Notes: generated from the sequence alone by a model not told the origin. A stretch of 64,000 nucleotides of DNA from Adiantum capillus-veneris (GCA_014529385.2 CM043962.1:126322970-126386969); one strand, 5' to 3'. Numbered from the stretch's first letter, positions 47,401-56,680 are shown. A program made the numbers and translations.

Positions 47401-50400
47401 AGGACAGAGAACAAATGCTTTATATGTGAGCAGCCTGGCCACATTGCTTACAACTGTCCTACAAAGAAAAGGCCAGCTGATTCTGAAGACAAGGAAGACA
47501 AGAAAGGAAAGAAGCCCATGGCTGGTCTAGTGCCAGATATGGTGGGCGACAAGCCAAATTCAGATGCAAGTGAGCTTTGCAGAGCATGGGGAAAGGTTAG
47601 GGATCAAACAGTGCTTATCTTCTTTGATCCAGGTGCCAAAGCCAACTTCATTTCCCCAGAATTGGCTTCAAAGTTGGGAATCAGACCTGAAGAGATGGGG
47701 TATACAGCAGAGGCAGGTTTGGCATGTCCTGGCCATACAGAGGCTGTGACACCCATCATCGGAAAGTTGCGTCTACATATCCAGTCCTATGTAGATGCTG
47801 AAGAATTTTACATCATGCCACTGGACGGATGTGATGTGTTGTTAGGTATTCCTTGGTTGTTTCGTGTACAGGGAATCATGGATGCCTACAACAAAAAGAT
47901 CACTGTACAGAGCAGGGGAAAGACTCATATTCTGGATGTAAAGCTTAAAGGGGAGTCTATTCCTACTGTATCAGCTTCTGCTATTACTTCTGTAATGAAA
48001 AAGCATCTTTCTGCGTACTTGGTTTTTGCACGTGAAGTGTCAGATTGTGATGAATCAAATTTATCTGTGCTAGATAAAGAAAGGTCAATGTTTTTACAAC
48101 AGTATAGTGACTGTTTTTCCGATTCATTACCGTCTCAATTACCGCCAGAGAGACCCGAGGACCATGCGATAGATTTGGTGCCAGGCTCTAGCCCACCAAA
48201 CAAGCCTCCGTACAGGGTTAGTGCGGCTCAGCAGAAAGAGATAATGGGCCAAGTACAGGAGCTGTTAGAAAAAGGGCTGATTCAGCCCAGTTCATCTCCA
48301 TTCTGTTCTCCAGTGTTGTTGGTGCAGAAAAAGGATGGCTCATGGCGTATGTGCATCGACTACCGTGCACTGAACAAGAATACCATCAAGAATAGGTTTC
48401 CTATACCTAGAATTGATGATATTATGGACAAATTAGAAGGAGCAGCTATGTTTAGCAGGATAGATCTAAAGAGTGGGTATCATCAGATCCGCATTAGATC
48501 AGAGGATGTGCACAAGACTGCTTTTAGAACAACGTTTGGCCTTTACGAATTTTTAGTGATGCCCTTTGGTCTCACAAATGCTCCTGCTACGTTTAATAGG
48601 ATGATGGACAGAATTTTCCGTCCACACCAGCAGTTTGTTGGTACGTTCTTTGATGACATGATAGTCTACTCAAAGAATGAAGAGGAGCATAGGCATCACT
48701 TGGCCATTGTGTTCAAAGAGCTACGCAGTCATAGGTTGCTCATCAATGCAAAGAAAAGTGAGTTTTTTCTGGAAGAGATTCACTTTCTGGGACACATTGT
48801 CTCAAAGGATGGTGTCAGAATGGATCCTGCAAAAGTTGAAGCGATCAAGTCATGGCCAAATTTGAAGACGGTGCATGATGTCCGAAGCTTTTTGGGACTA
48901 TGCTCCTATTACAGAAGGTTTATTCGAAATTTCGCTGAGATTGCTTCACCTTTACATGCTCTTCAAAAGAAGGCAGTCACCTTCAGATGGACACAGAAAG
49001 AGATTTCAGCTTTTAATCTCTTAAAGGAAAAGATGACTTCAGATCCAGTCATTGTGTTGCCGGATCTTAGGAAGTCATTTGTGGTCCAGTGTGATGCCTG
49101 CGGTAGTAGCATTGGTGCAGTGCTAATGCAAGATGGCAGGGTAGTAGCCTATGAGAGCAGAATTTTGCAAGGGCCAGAGATGACCATGCAGGTCTATGAG
49201 AAAGAGTTACTGGCTGTGATTTATGCGCTCTTAAGTTGGAAACACTACCTGCTAGGTGCAGATTTCGTTGTCCAAACGGACCATCAGACCTTGCGATACT
49301 TCTTGACACAGACAAAATTATCTGAAAAGCATATGCGATGGGCAAATATCTTGTCCATGTTCCATTTTCAGATTGTGCATGTGGAAGGCAAGAAGAACGT
49401 TGTGGCTGATGCCTTGTCAAGGAAGCCACAAATTTCAGCTGTGTCGATTCCTTATCATCATGAACTTGATGATATGAGAGAACAGTATGCAAATGATGAA
49501 GATTTTGCAAGGGTCTTCGAGCAACTAATGGATGGACAACGTCATGAACACTATCTTCTTAAAGACGGGTTCATGATGATGCATGGCAGATTGTGTGTCA
49601 CAAAGCCATTGCGACACAAAGTTATGGAAGAGAGTCATGTCCCACCGTATGCAGGGCATCGTGGTATCGATGCTACAGTTAAAGCGGTAGAGACATTCTT
49701 GTATTGGCCTACATTGAGAAGGGATGTGGATGCCTTTGTGCGAGAATGCCTAATATGCCAAAAGGTCAAGTTTGACAGGCAAAAGGCACCAGGGTTATTG
49801 CAACCACTACCTATTCCAGATAAACCATGGGAAAGTATTGCTATGGATTTTATCTTTGATCTTCCGAGAACGCAGACAGGAAATGATGGTATTTGGACCA
49901 TTATTTGCAGATTCAGCAAACAGGCTCATTTTATTCCTGTCAGGAAGAAGATAAAGCCAGATCAGATGGCACGCTTGTTTATGAGCAATATTTTCAAGTA
50001 TCATGGCATGCCACAGTCGATTATTAGCGACCGTGATCCACGCATGACTAGTTTGTTCTGGAAAGGCTTGTTTGAGAATATGGGTACCACGCTCAAATTC
50101 TCTTCGTCATTTCATCCTCAAACAGATGGGCAGTCAGAAGAGGCAAATTCTACTGTCCTAGATCTGCTGAAGTGCTATGTGTCAGAGCATAAAGGAAAGT
50201 GGGAGCAGTATTTGCCATTGGTGGAGTATGCATACAATAATACAGTGCATTCATCAACTGGCAAGGCACCTTTTGAGATAGTTGAAGGTGGCAAGAAAAT
50301 TCCTCCCATACTGCATACAAAGGATAAGATATTTGAAGCAGATAAGTATGTTCAAGACATGGATGAAATGTACAAGAAGGTCAAAGTGGCCTTAGAAAGG

Positions 50401-53400
50401 ACTCAGGCAAAGCAAAAGAAAGCAGCTGATCGTCACCGTCGTGAAGTGGTATATTCACTTGGTGATTGGGTGCTTCTACGGTTTGAAAAGGCAAGGTTAA
50501 AGAAGATGAAGGGCAAGGAAAGACTCTTTCCAAAGCTCAGCATGCGTTACTATGGGCCTTTTCAAGTGTGCGACATAATCAGTGATGTTGCATATAGGCT
50601 GAAATTGCCTGACAGTTGGAAGATTCACAATGCGTTTCATGTGAGTCTTCTCAGACCCTATGTGGGTGATGTGCCAGAAGATATGCCAGCTGAAGATCAG
50701 CCGGAAGTCGAGGAACTTGACGAGATCTTGCTCCCTGAACAGATTTTGGCACACAAAGAAAGGAAAGTGAAAGGCAAGGTTGCTAGGCGTTACTTGGTAA
50801 AGTTTAAAAACTATCCACCAATGGATGCTAAGTGGATGGAAGAAGGTGAACTTGCAGAGTCACCAACTGTGTTATCACTCTACCTGGAAGCCTTCGATTT
50901 GCAACCTACCTTGACCCCTTGAGTTTCAAAGCTACATGCATTGTCAGTGTGACAATGGCTTCTGAAACAAATGATGTACATGGTATTTAAAGTGAGCTCA
51001 AATCAAATACCTGTTACATGAATGTTAGAGCTGTACAGATTGTCAGTTTGGCAATTGCTCTTATGGAATGTCCAAAAGTTTGATTAGTGCTATAGAAGTG
51101 AGTATTTCTTGTCAGTTTGTCAAGGATACAGTGATTGCTTCTATTGAAGAGTACATGTGTAACTGCATTCTTAAACTATTGGTTTGGGTATGCTCGAAAG
51201 TGTTACGGGATCCAACGTGTACTATAAGACAGTGGCAAAATGTGCAGCTACCATTTTGTCATTGGAAAGTTAGTGACTCAAAGCAATGGCACAGTGCGCA
51301 GCTACCACTATGTCATTGGGACAGGGTTCACACGCAGGCAATACATGAGTCGACGAGGTGTTGAATACACCAGGGTTGACAATGAGCATGTATGTGTCGT
51401 ATATGTGTCGACAGGTGTTGACAGTAAGCATGTACGACATAGATGCAAACGAGGACGTTTGAGATTTCAGGAGGGGGGTATGTCACCAGCGTGTGACTAC
51501 TATCTATCCTTTTTGTTGATTTCTTTCTTATTATCTATTTACTTTCACTTTTTGGAAACACCCCTCGGGAAATCTAACTGCCCTGCATTGCATAGCTAGT
51601 GTGGAACTGTCCAGAGGGAGTCCAGGCCTGAGGGCAAGAGAGCACTAAGGTTGGACAAGGACTATGGTTAGCCAAGTGGGGTCATTGACTAGCCAAAGTG
51701 GAATCCTTTGCTACAGAGGCTACATTTCAGTTCTGGATGTGGCCGCAGTGTACAAAGAGGGTCGGATGACCTAGAAAGATACAATGGCAGCATCTCCTAA
51801 AATTTAGGGAACTGCTATTTTGGGACCTGAAAATGTCTTCGCGTCATTACGTGCAGTTTGACATGGGGATCATTTTGTTACTCTGTGGCCAAGTCAACAG
51901 AGGCTGCAGGTGAGATATTTTTAGACCCGAGGGTCTAAAGCGGGAAAATGCACAAATGAGTGACACTTGGCACTCTGAGGCCAGTTTACTACTTATAGAG
52001 AAGGCAAAAACGTGATTTATAGCTGGGAGGCTCATTTTGCAAGTCTCTGTCACAGGTTAAGAGCTATGGAGTGCTTGCTTTCCCTCTTATGCACAGTGCG
52101 GTGCCAGGAGTGATGCCCTGCACGCTACGCACTGCCCTCTCTCTCCCCTTTGGCAGTATGTTATGCCCCTCTAGTGGGCTTTTCATTTGACCAATGTACA
52201 GTTGTGTGGGTTCATGCGCGATTGCCGAGGCAAGAGCCTCTTGCACAGGTACTGGATTAGCTAGCGGCTAATCCCCCCGCAGGTACAGGTGAATTCGGAG
52301 AGGTTTCACGCCAGAAATCTCGTCCGATTCAAAGGGCAAGTAGCCCTACAGGTGCGGGAGCTCGAGGACTTGCTAGGGATGCGACCGGCACGCAGAACGG
52401 AGCCCGAAACAGTGAATTACAGCCTGCTGTGTATTTTTGCAGGTTTAGGGTTTTGGCCCTAAACGGACCCTAATACCCCCAGGAGGTTCGGGGACGCAAG
52501 GGGACCGCTGTACAGGTGATCTGGCGCATTTTCAGGGCTGAAAACAGAGAATTCAGCGTGCTGCAGATTCTCGCCAGGTTTTGCAAAGTGCCCGTATGCG
52601 TCGGGAAAGTCAGTCAATGCGTGGGAATACTGACCGTGAAAGGTTCTAGTACAGTTATGCTGCCGAAATCGGGCTGGAACAGTGGAAATTCAGCCGAGTT
52701 TGTGCGGGGCAGCTTGTAGGGAACCACAGCGTTTATTCCCTCTTTTGAACAATAAAGAAATACCGAAAGGGGCGCCTAAGTTAGGGGCCAATCTGGTGTC
52801 TGTCTACTCATACAGGTGCAATCTAGCAGCCTGTATCCCTCTCCCCTTTGTTGTGTCTTGAAAGTACAGGTAAAATAGACGACTAATAATGGGTGAAAGC
52901 TAAATCAAGGTTTAAAGTAAAGTCTACCGCCCTTTTTGGATTGAACAGGCCGGTTTCACCTCCTTTTGACCAATCCTTTCATTTTCTTTAAAGCTTCTTA
53001 TACTATTTGATTAGAATCTACCTTGGCTGTCTGATGTGTTTTGTCATGCAGGTTTTCATTTTGCTACTCCTGCTTGGTTGCGTGCAAGACTTGTTGTTGT
53101 ATCTCTATTTCTTGCTTCAAATGTGGTGATCGTTGTCTTTGTTGAAGAGGTCTGCTTTGAGGGGTGCTACTTATTGGAGTAGTTTATTCATTTCATTGAA
53201 TACCCAGGAGATTTTCTTGATGGGTGATGGAACATGTAATGGCCTTGCAGCCAAGGCTGCTGCAAACATTTTACTGGAGCTTGTGGCGATGATGGACTAA
53301 GGGAGGGTGCTGTGAGGGTTAAAAACCCTCCCTTCACGAGCCCCCGCTCCCTAGTGGGGGAGGGGTTTGGGAAAGGAAAGCGGGCTTTACTATGGTGACG

Positions 53401-56400
53401 TGCCCACCCAGCATGGTGTACACGTGGAGGAGCTCTAGCTTGTACGGTTGTCACCTTCTCGGACATCTCACCCATACCAAAAGTATCATCTTTCTGTTCC
53501 TCTTGCTTTCGCTTTCCCTTCTTGGACGACTGTTCAACTAGGGCCTCTGGTCCTCCCCGAAGTAATCAAGGTTGAATAGAAAGTGTTGTACTTTAGTGTC
53601 AAATGCGTCATCAAGATTATACCCATATCTACCGAAGAGATCAGCTTTCCTACTTGAAGAATCAACTCTTGCATCTTCTCAATGTGATCCTTCATGACTT
53701 CAACTCGTGAGGGTCCAAAGTCCGCAACTAGACCTCTAGGCTCTAGGTGAGCTCTCTTCGTAGGCGTCATTCTATTGTAAACTTTCTCCAAGTGGTTCAA
53801 GATCTCTCTTTAGCATTAGTCATACGCCGAACATGTCCAAGTACGTGCCGCGTACAATTGAGGAAGATAAAAGATTGGATCCTTGCATTAAGTCGATCTC
53901 AAGCACATTGAAACTCTACAAGTTTCTTGAACTCCTTGGAAGTAAGTGACTTGTGTGTAGGAGCCTTTGGTCGCTCAATGTCGTCATGCACCATCAAGAT
54001 AAGGCCTTCAATACAGGCTCCACTAGAACCTTATAGTCTTGGTAGTTGGGACATCCAACTTTTGAGCCGTTGGAAAGAAAGATTTGTTGATAACTATCTT
54101 TACCTCCCCTGACTTAGACAAGATTGGATTAAGCTCTATTTTGAGATCTCAAAAAGCTTTGGATGCTCTCCCTTCTTGTGTGAGAAAGGTATGGAACCAT
54201 CCCATCGTAGCTTTCAAATATGTGAAAACTTTGGGACAAAAAACTTTCAACTATAGTGACATCGGACATAATCTTAAAAAGCAAGAAAGGCTAGCAATCT
54301 CAAGTATTGAATGCCCTTGTAGTAAAACTGTCTTTTCTTCTTGCGTAAATGGAGCTTTGGGTCATGTAGTTACTGCCGATTGTTCCATTCTTCCTTCTGA
54401 TTCCTTGAAAGACCTTTTCTCAAGAGGTACTAAATATAGGCTCACTTCCTCGAATGACTCTTACCTTCTCAAAGCCATAGAGAAAGGAATTTCTAAATTC
54501 GTAGTAAAGTTTGAGGAGTCTTTAGGAGTTCAAGGTGTTTTTACCCATTGGAAATCTGTAGTCCTCAAGAAAGCTTCTTTGAAATTAGCATCTTGCTCTG
54601 GGAACGTTTCTTCAGGAAGGAATAGCTTATCTTCTTCTAATCGTGATACTCTTATGAAATTTCATCATGATTTTGTAATCTCTTACGTAGATAAGTACTC
54701 TAATAACTTTGTTGTTACGTGCAAAAAGTTATATTTAGAATGCTTGTTAGGTGAAGTAAACTCTCAGACTTACAATGATTGTGATCTTTCGATGCAAGAG
54801 ATTATCTTGAAACATCAAGACTTTTGTAAGTCTTTTGGTTTCAAGTGCGAGCTTAAATTACCTTTTTTATATATCGTTTGGAAGTTTCACAAGAACCCTG
54901 TAAAGCCTAGATTTATAGCTGCTTCTTGTAACACCTCTTTGACCGAGGTTTCCAAATGGCTTAGTTATTGTTTTAAAGCCACAAGGCTAGGAGCTGAAGT
55001 CTAATGGCGATCATAGGCTGAAATCGTTGGCTGTCCTGACTAAAAACGCTGGCTGTCCTGGGTTGAAAACGTTGAGGAGGTTCCGAGGAAACGCTGGCGA
55101 TCTGGCTGAAAAACGCCAGGTGAGGCTGAGGGGACTGTAGTACTTAATACTTCTCCTCCTGCTTCCTGCTTTCCAAGCGGCCCTAGGACTGCCTAAATAG
55201 TTGCCAACATCTGGGTCGAGCAGCAGCCAGAAAGGCCCCACAACCTTACTAATTAGATTCTGAAAATCAATTACTAATAAATGCCATGCTAAGGGCGGTT
55301 GACACGTGATAAATGCCTATATGCTGAAATGTTGTATTGTGCAAGAGAGGGTATGCAACTATGACCGGCCTGGGCATGCACGTCCTGCTAGAGGCTCACA
55401 AAGGTGCCATGCTAGGTCCTAAGCTAAGACTGATGCTAGACTATAGCAGAAGCTTGTCGATGTAGGGCAAGTGAATTGCCCGCGTGACAATCTTTTAAGC
55501 ATTGGCTGCAATAAAGCGGGTTTTGAAGTATTTGAAAGGCAGTGCAGGTTTTAGATTGGTTTATTACGCCTGCAACACTCCAAATCTATGAGCTCACCTC
55601 ATCTTTTGAGATATGTAGGTGCAAATTGGGCTAACTCACTTAACTATGCACGCTACAAAAGGAAATTGTTTCTTTATCCACGGGGACCGGTAAGAAACGA
55701 TGTTGTATAGCAGTTTCTACCACAGAGGCTGAATATGTAGTTGCATCTATAGCAGTTTGAGAGTTGGTATAGCTACAACCAATGCTTGCAGATATTGGCC
55801 ATCTTCCACTATCAAATACATCGCTCCTATGTGATAATCAAAGTGACATCAGTCTTGCTAAAGATTATGCTTAACACATTAAGTCCAAACATATTGCCAT
55901 GGACAGTCTACAAAGGAGGAAAAACTATCATTAGAGAATTTGAGAACCCGCCACCAAGCCCTCGCACTACACACTACATATCACACATGGTGATCCTCAT
56001 TGTAAATCCCAACTCTTATGAGCCATGAAAGTTTTCCGAGTTCAATTTTTATTTTTGTTTTATATGTCTATACCGCATAATGCCCAAAGTGGAATGCAAT
56101 GATGTAACCAATTAGTAGATCTCTCTCTAGCAAGAGCATGATACACATGAACAGTTCTGCTCTAAGGAGTACAAGTATGGAGTTTTTACCCGGGTTGTCT
56201 GCTTGTTTTGAAGTGCTCATCGGTAAAGCCAATTGATATGGTTCCCTTGTTGCCTCTATCTTTAATGTAGATCTCAAAGTAGTAAAGGATTCTTCTGACG
56301 GGGGCAGGTCGATTGCCTTGGAAAGCACCTACATCGTTTGCATGTTGCCCATCTCCCGTGTACTTGGCAGAAAGTTTATCTACAGAGATGACAAGAAACT

Positions 56401-56548
56401 GCAAGCTTCGTTTAGTGTTGATGTGAGTGGGTGCTTCCTCTTCCTCTTCCATTTCCTCTTCCTCGGGAGTCTTCCTCCCCCCACCAAAGTCGTACAGACT
56501 TAGGGCGTCTGCCACCACGTTCACGCTGTTGTTCGCGGGCGCTACCAT
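38368..56548 (-). CDS. RanBPM/RanBP9-10-like protein (SPRY-LisH-CTLH), seven exons, 3' part outside window
   Basis: Exons (minus): 56190-56548, 42359-42505, 41955-42041, 41217-41262, 41059-41135, 38538-38706, 38368-38436. They sum to 954 nt (318 codons), keep phase throughout and use GT..AG introns. An acidic N-terminus (about residues 30-42) precedes a SPRY domain (about 55-210: YTGDGQHANDVG, YYFEIYIKDRG, SIGFTDEHFK, YGYHGDDGYLYHG, FGPTFHTGDTVGAGINY, FFFTVNGK, VDINFGQNPF). A LisH motif (SVVRSYLLHYGYQETLQAFD) and the start of CTLH (LIRNGEINGALANLETWYP) follow. Family members are scaffold subunits of the CTLH/GID ubiquitin ligase in cytoplasm and nucleus. ATG 56548 is the first in-frame Met; an upstream exon cannot be excluded. 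The last exons should lie left of the window beyond a giant intron 7. Confidence 0.93.
38538..38706 (-). CDS. RanBPM-like exon 6 (LisH)
   Basis: 169 nt. Two AG acceptors lie 5 bases apart (CACTGTAG and GTAGTGTAG); only the upstream one keeps the frame (SVVRSYLL). Ends ..HRRKLRQ before GTACTT. Confidence 0.93.
38707..41058 (-). other. Intron 5 of the RanBPM-like gene
   Basis: 2352 bp without a recognisable gene. Near 38851-38893 (minus) a variant of the shared LTR motif (AAGGGGCACC..GAGGGGCCAGTA) marks an old LTR. Open frames at 39941-40423 and 40566-40907 show no known domain and are probably chance or decayed repeat. Confidence 0.7.
41059..41135 (-). CDS. RanBPM-like exon 5 (SPRY-LisH linker)
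   Basis: 77 nt, acceptor TTCAG, donor GTAAGA. Encodes ALAQEEREKLQGEIETLHLP then FSISH, matching the charged linker before LisH. Confidence 0.9.
41217..41262 (-). CDS. RanBPM-like exon 4 (end of SPRY)
   Basis: 46 nt, acceptor GACCAG, donor GTAATT. Encodes RVDINFGQNPFVFNIE. Confidence 0.9.
41955..42041 (-). CDS. RanBPM-like exon 3 (SPRY)
   Basis: 87 nt, acceptor TTGCAG, donor GTATAT. Encodes VNGKLVGSRHKDVKCPLYPS and VGLHSPNE. Confidence 0.93.
42359..42505 (-). CDS. RanBPM-like exon 2 (SPRY core)
   Basis: 147 nt between acceptor TTGGCAG and donor GTATGG. Encodes WDPNTYGYHGDDGYLYHG and GDTVGAGINYASQEFFF, the most conserved SPRY stretch. Confidence 0.95.
42506..44272 (-). other. Intron 1, part downstream of element D: no gene
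   Basis: Contains poly-T/poly-G runs (42550-42640), an 84-bp tandem duplication (42788-42955), another poly-G run (43083-43102) and AT-rich sequence. An open frame on minus (43963-44193) is not recognised. Confidence 0.7.
42788..42955 (+). repeat. 84-bp tandem duplication
   Basis: GATGCCCTTTGGCA starts at 42788 and again at 42872. The copies differ at a few bases. Confidence 0.85.
44273..45750 (+). repeat. Element D 5' LTR
   Basis: TGTCACCAGCGTGTGAC..GCCGGTTTCA. The shared LTR motif with AATAAA is at 45543-45584, about 165 bp before the LTR end. Confidence 0.96.
45543..45584 (+). promoter_or_regulatory. Shared LTR motif (AATAAAGAAATACCG / GGGGCGCC / GGGGCCAAT)
   Basis: A block AATAAAGAAATACCG, AAAGGGGCGCC, a 6-9 nt spacer and GGGGCCAAT. 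Versions of it are found in LTRs of B, C, D, E, K and L, at similar distance from the LTR 3' end. The AATAAA or ATATAAAG suggests a polyadenylation signal or core promoter at the R region. Confidence 0.6.
45751..45767 (+). other. Primer-binding site of D
   Basis: TGGTTCCATCGACGGGA, identical to C1, directly after the LTR. Confidence 0.75.
45814..50922 (+). CDS. Element D Gag-Pol polyprotein, 1702 codons, intact
   Basis: A single frame encodes Gag and Pol without a frameshift. Met16 (MADRPDDVTEEV, 45859) matches the C1 start and may be the true one. Domains: Gln/Pro/Met-rich N-terminus; capsid about 305-420 (KALSFLQQFDKAYAGGNFTE); CCHC knuckle about 533-546 (CFICEQPGHIAYNC); protease about 600 (FFDPGAKANFIS); RT with IDLKSGYHQIRI about 882 and catalytic FFDDMIVYS about 945; RNase H about 1089 (CDACGSSIGAVL); integrase zinc region about 1282-1316; DDE core with Asp near 1342 and 1403 and Glu near 1439; chromodomain about 1655-1685 (YLVKFKNYPPMDAKWMEE). 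All enzymatic motifs appear present except that the protease triplet is Asp-Pro-Gly, not Asp-Thr/Ser-Gly. The product should form virus-like particles, copy the RNA and integrate it, with chromatin targeting through the chromodomain. Confidence 0.97.
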   Translation: MKTQGIIDQTQGIVIMADRPDDVTEEVSSSQGQQTHEVGESSRPPQTDDDIFRTQLATVVAMFTQVMQNPRFLAFLQPPVPSQQVGSLDHIQKPVKARAQVIHTAQSMETPVHLTENMQSPQRMPKVQEQVVEMPVFQAVPIQPATFQQPIAGSNGQGSNLQAMQQVFPPPSVHPGYFGGGSVFQSMAGHAPGNQFYTPGTVFAGAQTMMPNPMYSVMGMQPGFQSTQGQFGMPQANFGMAGITNQQPNMAFPGQVNSGQGTQMNPNSVPMFQSLPYDNLTPLERPTPYKEGGKGVSFTTFTGFDDRKKALSFLQQFDKAYAGGNFTEASKVRKAATFLTGNAGQWWTTLLLQGQAPSTWIYFKQIFAAAWLSDDFEADVMTEWHQLNAATCRNLDDYNRKFWKALLPVTSYRFVPLTEQIEKYCCGLPKGLRKYCTKTKVTTLTQLIEVANTGNGLLKGEDCEFNTGVKAGSGKKNSAKKHVPNEAPKGTQESANAGKDKATAESEKGPAKKWKRRFPRKSEEQKKVLRTENKCFICEQPGHIAYNCPTKKRPADSEDKEDKKGKKPMAGLVPDMVGDKPNSDASELCRAWGKVRDQTVLIFFDPGAKANFISPELASKLGIRPEEMGYTAEAGLACPGHTEAVTPIIGKLRLHIQSYVDAEEFYIMPLDGCDVLLGIPWLFRVQGIMDAYNKKITVQSRGKTHILDVKLKGESIPTVSASAITSVMKKHLSAYLVFAREVSDCDESNLSVLDKERSMFLQQYSDCFSDSLPSQLPPERPEDHAIDLVPGSSPPNKPPYRVSAAQQKEIMGQVQELLEKGLIQPSSSPFCSPVLLVQKKDGSWRMCIDYRALNKNTIKNRFPIPRIDDIMDKLEGAAMFSRIDLKSGYHQIRIRSEDVHKTAFRTTFGLYEFLVMPFGLTNAPATFNRMMDRIFRPHQQFVGTFFDDMIVYSKNEEEHRHHLAIVFKELRSHRLLINAKKSEFFLEEIHFLGHIVSKDGVRMDPAKVEAIKSWPNLKTVHDVRSFLGLCSYYRRFIRNFAEIASPLHALQKKAVTFRWTQKEISAFNLLKEKMTSDPVIVLPDLRKSFVVQCDACGSSIGAVLMQDGRVVAYESRILQGPEMTMQVYEKELLAVIYALLSWKHYLLGADFVVQTDHQTLRYFLTQTKLSEKHMRWANILSMFHFQIVHVEGKKNVVADALSRKPQISAVSIPYHHELDDMREQYANDEDFARVFEQLMDGQRHEHYLLKDGFMMMHGRLCVTKPLRHKVMEESHVPPYAGHRGIDATVKAVETFLYWPTLRRDVDAFVRECLICQKVKFDRQKAPGLLQPLPIPDKPWESIAMDFIFDLPRTQTGNDGIWTIICRFSKQAHFIPVRKKIKPDQMARLFMSNIFKYHGMPQSIISDRDPRMTSLFWKGLFENMGTTLKFSSSFHPQTDGQSEEANSTVLDLLKCYVSEHKGKWEQYLPLVEYAYNNTVHSSTGKAPFEIVEGGKKIPPILHTKDKIFEADKYVQDMDEMYKKVKVALERTQAKQKKAADRHRREVVYSLGDWVLLRFEKARLKKMKGKERLFPKLSMRYYGPFQVCDIISDVAYRLKLPDSWKIHNAFHVSLLRPYVGDVPEDMPAEDQPEVEELDEILLPEQILAHKERKVKGKVARRYLVKFKNYPPMDAKWMEEGELAESPTVLSLYLEAFDLQPTLTP
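51468..51480 (+). other. Polypurine tract of D
   Basis: AGGAGGGGGGTA immediately before the 3' LTR. Confidence 0.85.
51481..52958 (+). repeat. Element D 3' LTR
   Basis: 1478 bp, one difference from the 5' LTR by eye. Shared motif at 52751-52792. Confidence 0.96.
52964..53529 (+). other. Intron 1 sequence, no gene seen
   Basis: Contains a palindrome-like GGGAGGG..CCCTCCC region near 53300-53350. No coding region recognised. Confidence 0.5.
53530..53960 (-). pseudogene. Ty1/copia Gag fragment
   Basis: On the minus strand degenerate frames read DRLNARIQSFIF, HVLGHVRRMTNAKE, then HIEKMQELILQVGKLIS and LTLKYNTFYSTL. These are the ordered blocks of copia-type (UBN2) Gag. Stops and shifts are frequent. 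Confidence 0.7.
54084..55004 (+). pseudogene. Penelope-like retroelement (PLE) fragment
   Basis: An open frame of 306 codons. About residues 75-125 carry a CPC pair, then GHVVTADCSILPSDSLKDLF and SRGTKYRLTSSN. About 200-225 read ISYVDKYSNNFVVTCKKLYL, the DK..NN.VV.CKK.Y block seen before RT in PLE proteins. About 265-300 read LPFLYIVWKFHKNPVKPRFI then AAS, the equivalent of the LPK.HK..RPI block at the start of PLE reverse transcriptase. The frame then ends, so the catalytic Asp residues and any GIY-YIG endonuclease are absent here. It is a 5' and 3' truncated copy in intron 1. I infer the Naiad/Chlamys or Hydra side of the PLEs from these blocks; the subclade is uncertain. Confidence 0.7.
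55005..55480 (-). repeat. Diverged A-type LTR fragment
   Basis: Contains AAAACGCTGG-type units and GGCATGCACGTCCTGCTAGAGGCTCAC-like text paralleling the reversed A LTR (about 36300-36400). No gene. Confidence 0.45.
55500..55930 (+). pseudogene. Ty1/copia RNase H fragment
   Basis: Frames with stops read LRYLKGSAGFRLVYY, AVSTTEAEYVVASIAV, LLCDNQSDISLAKD and HIKSKHIAMD, the ordered C-terminal blocks of copia RNase H. Confidence 0.85.
56190..56548 (-). CDS. RanBPM-like exon 1 (start, acidic region, SPRY N-terminal part)
   Basis: 359 nt from ATG 56548 to GG before the donor GTAAAAAC. Ends in ..FKTSRQPG, whose last Gly codon is completed by exon 2. Confidence 0.9.
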
Positions 56549-56659
56549 TCTTCTCCTTGTACGCAAAGCAGGTAGTCCAAAAGCCCACTTAATAATTATG
56601 CCAGCTGAGAGACAAGGTATTCATCAATAGGGTGCCGTCTAAATTTAGTTTACATATAG

Positions 56660-56680
56660 CTTAGCTTAAATATATACCTA
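56660..56680 (-). promoter_or_regulatory. Possible TATA box of the RanBPM-like gene
   Basis: On the minus strand TAGGTATATATTTAAGC lies about 115-130 bp upstream of ATG 56548. Position suits a TATA box, but AT-rich text is common here. Confidence 0.3.

Larger units (their letters stand above)
44273..52958 (+). mobile_element. Element D: complete, apparently intact Ty3/gypsy chromovirus
   Basis: 8686 bp. LTRs 44273-45750 and 51481-52958 are both 1478 bp and differ at one base by my reading (C at 44664, A at 51872). CCTCC is duplicated at 44268-44272 and 52959-52963. Primer site at 45751, purine tract before 51481, and one open Gag-Pol frame. It sits in intron 1 of the RanBPM-like gene, antisense to it. 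Confidence 0.97.
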
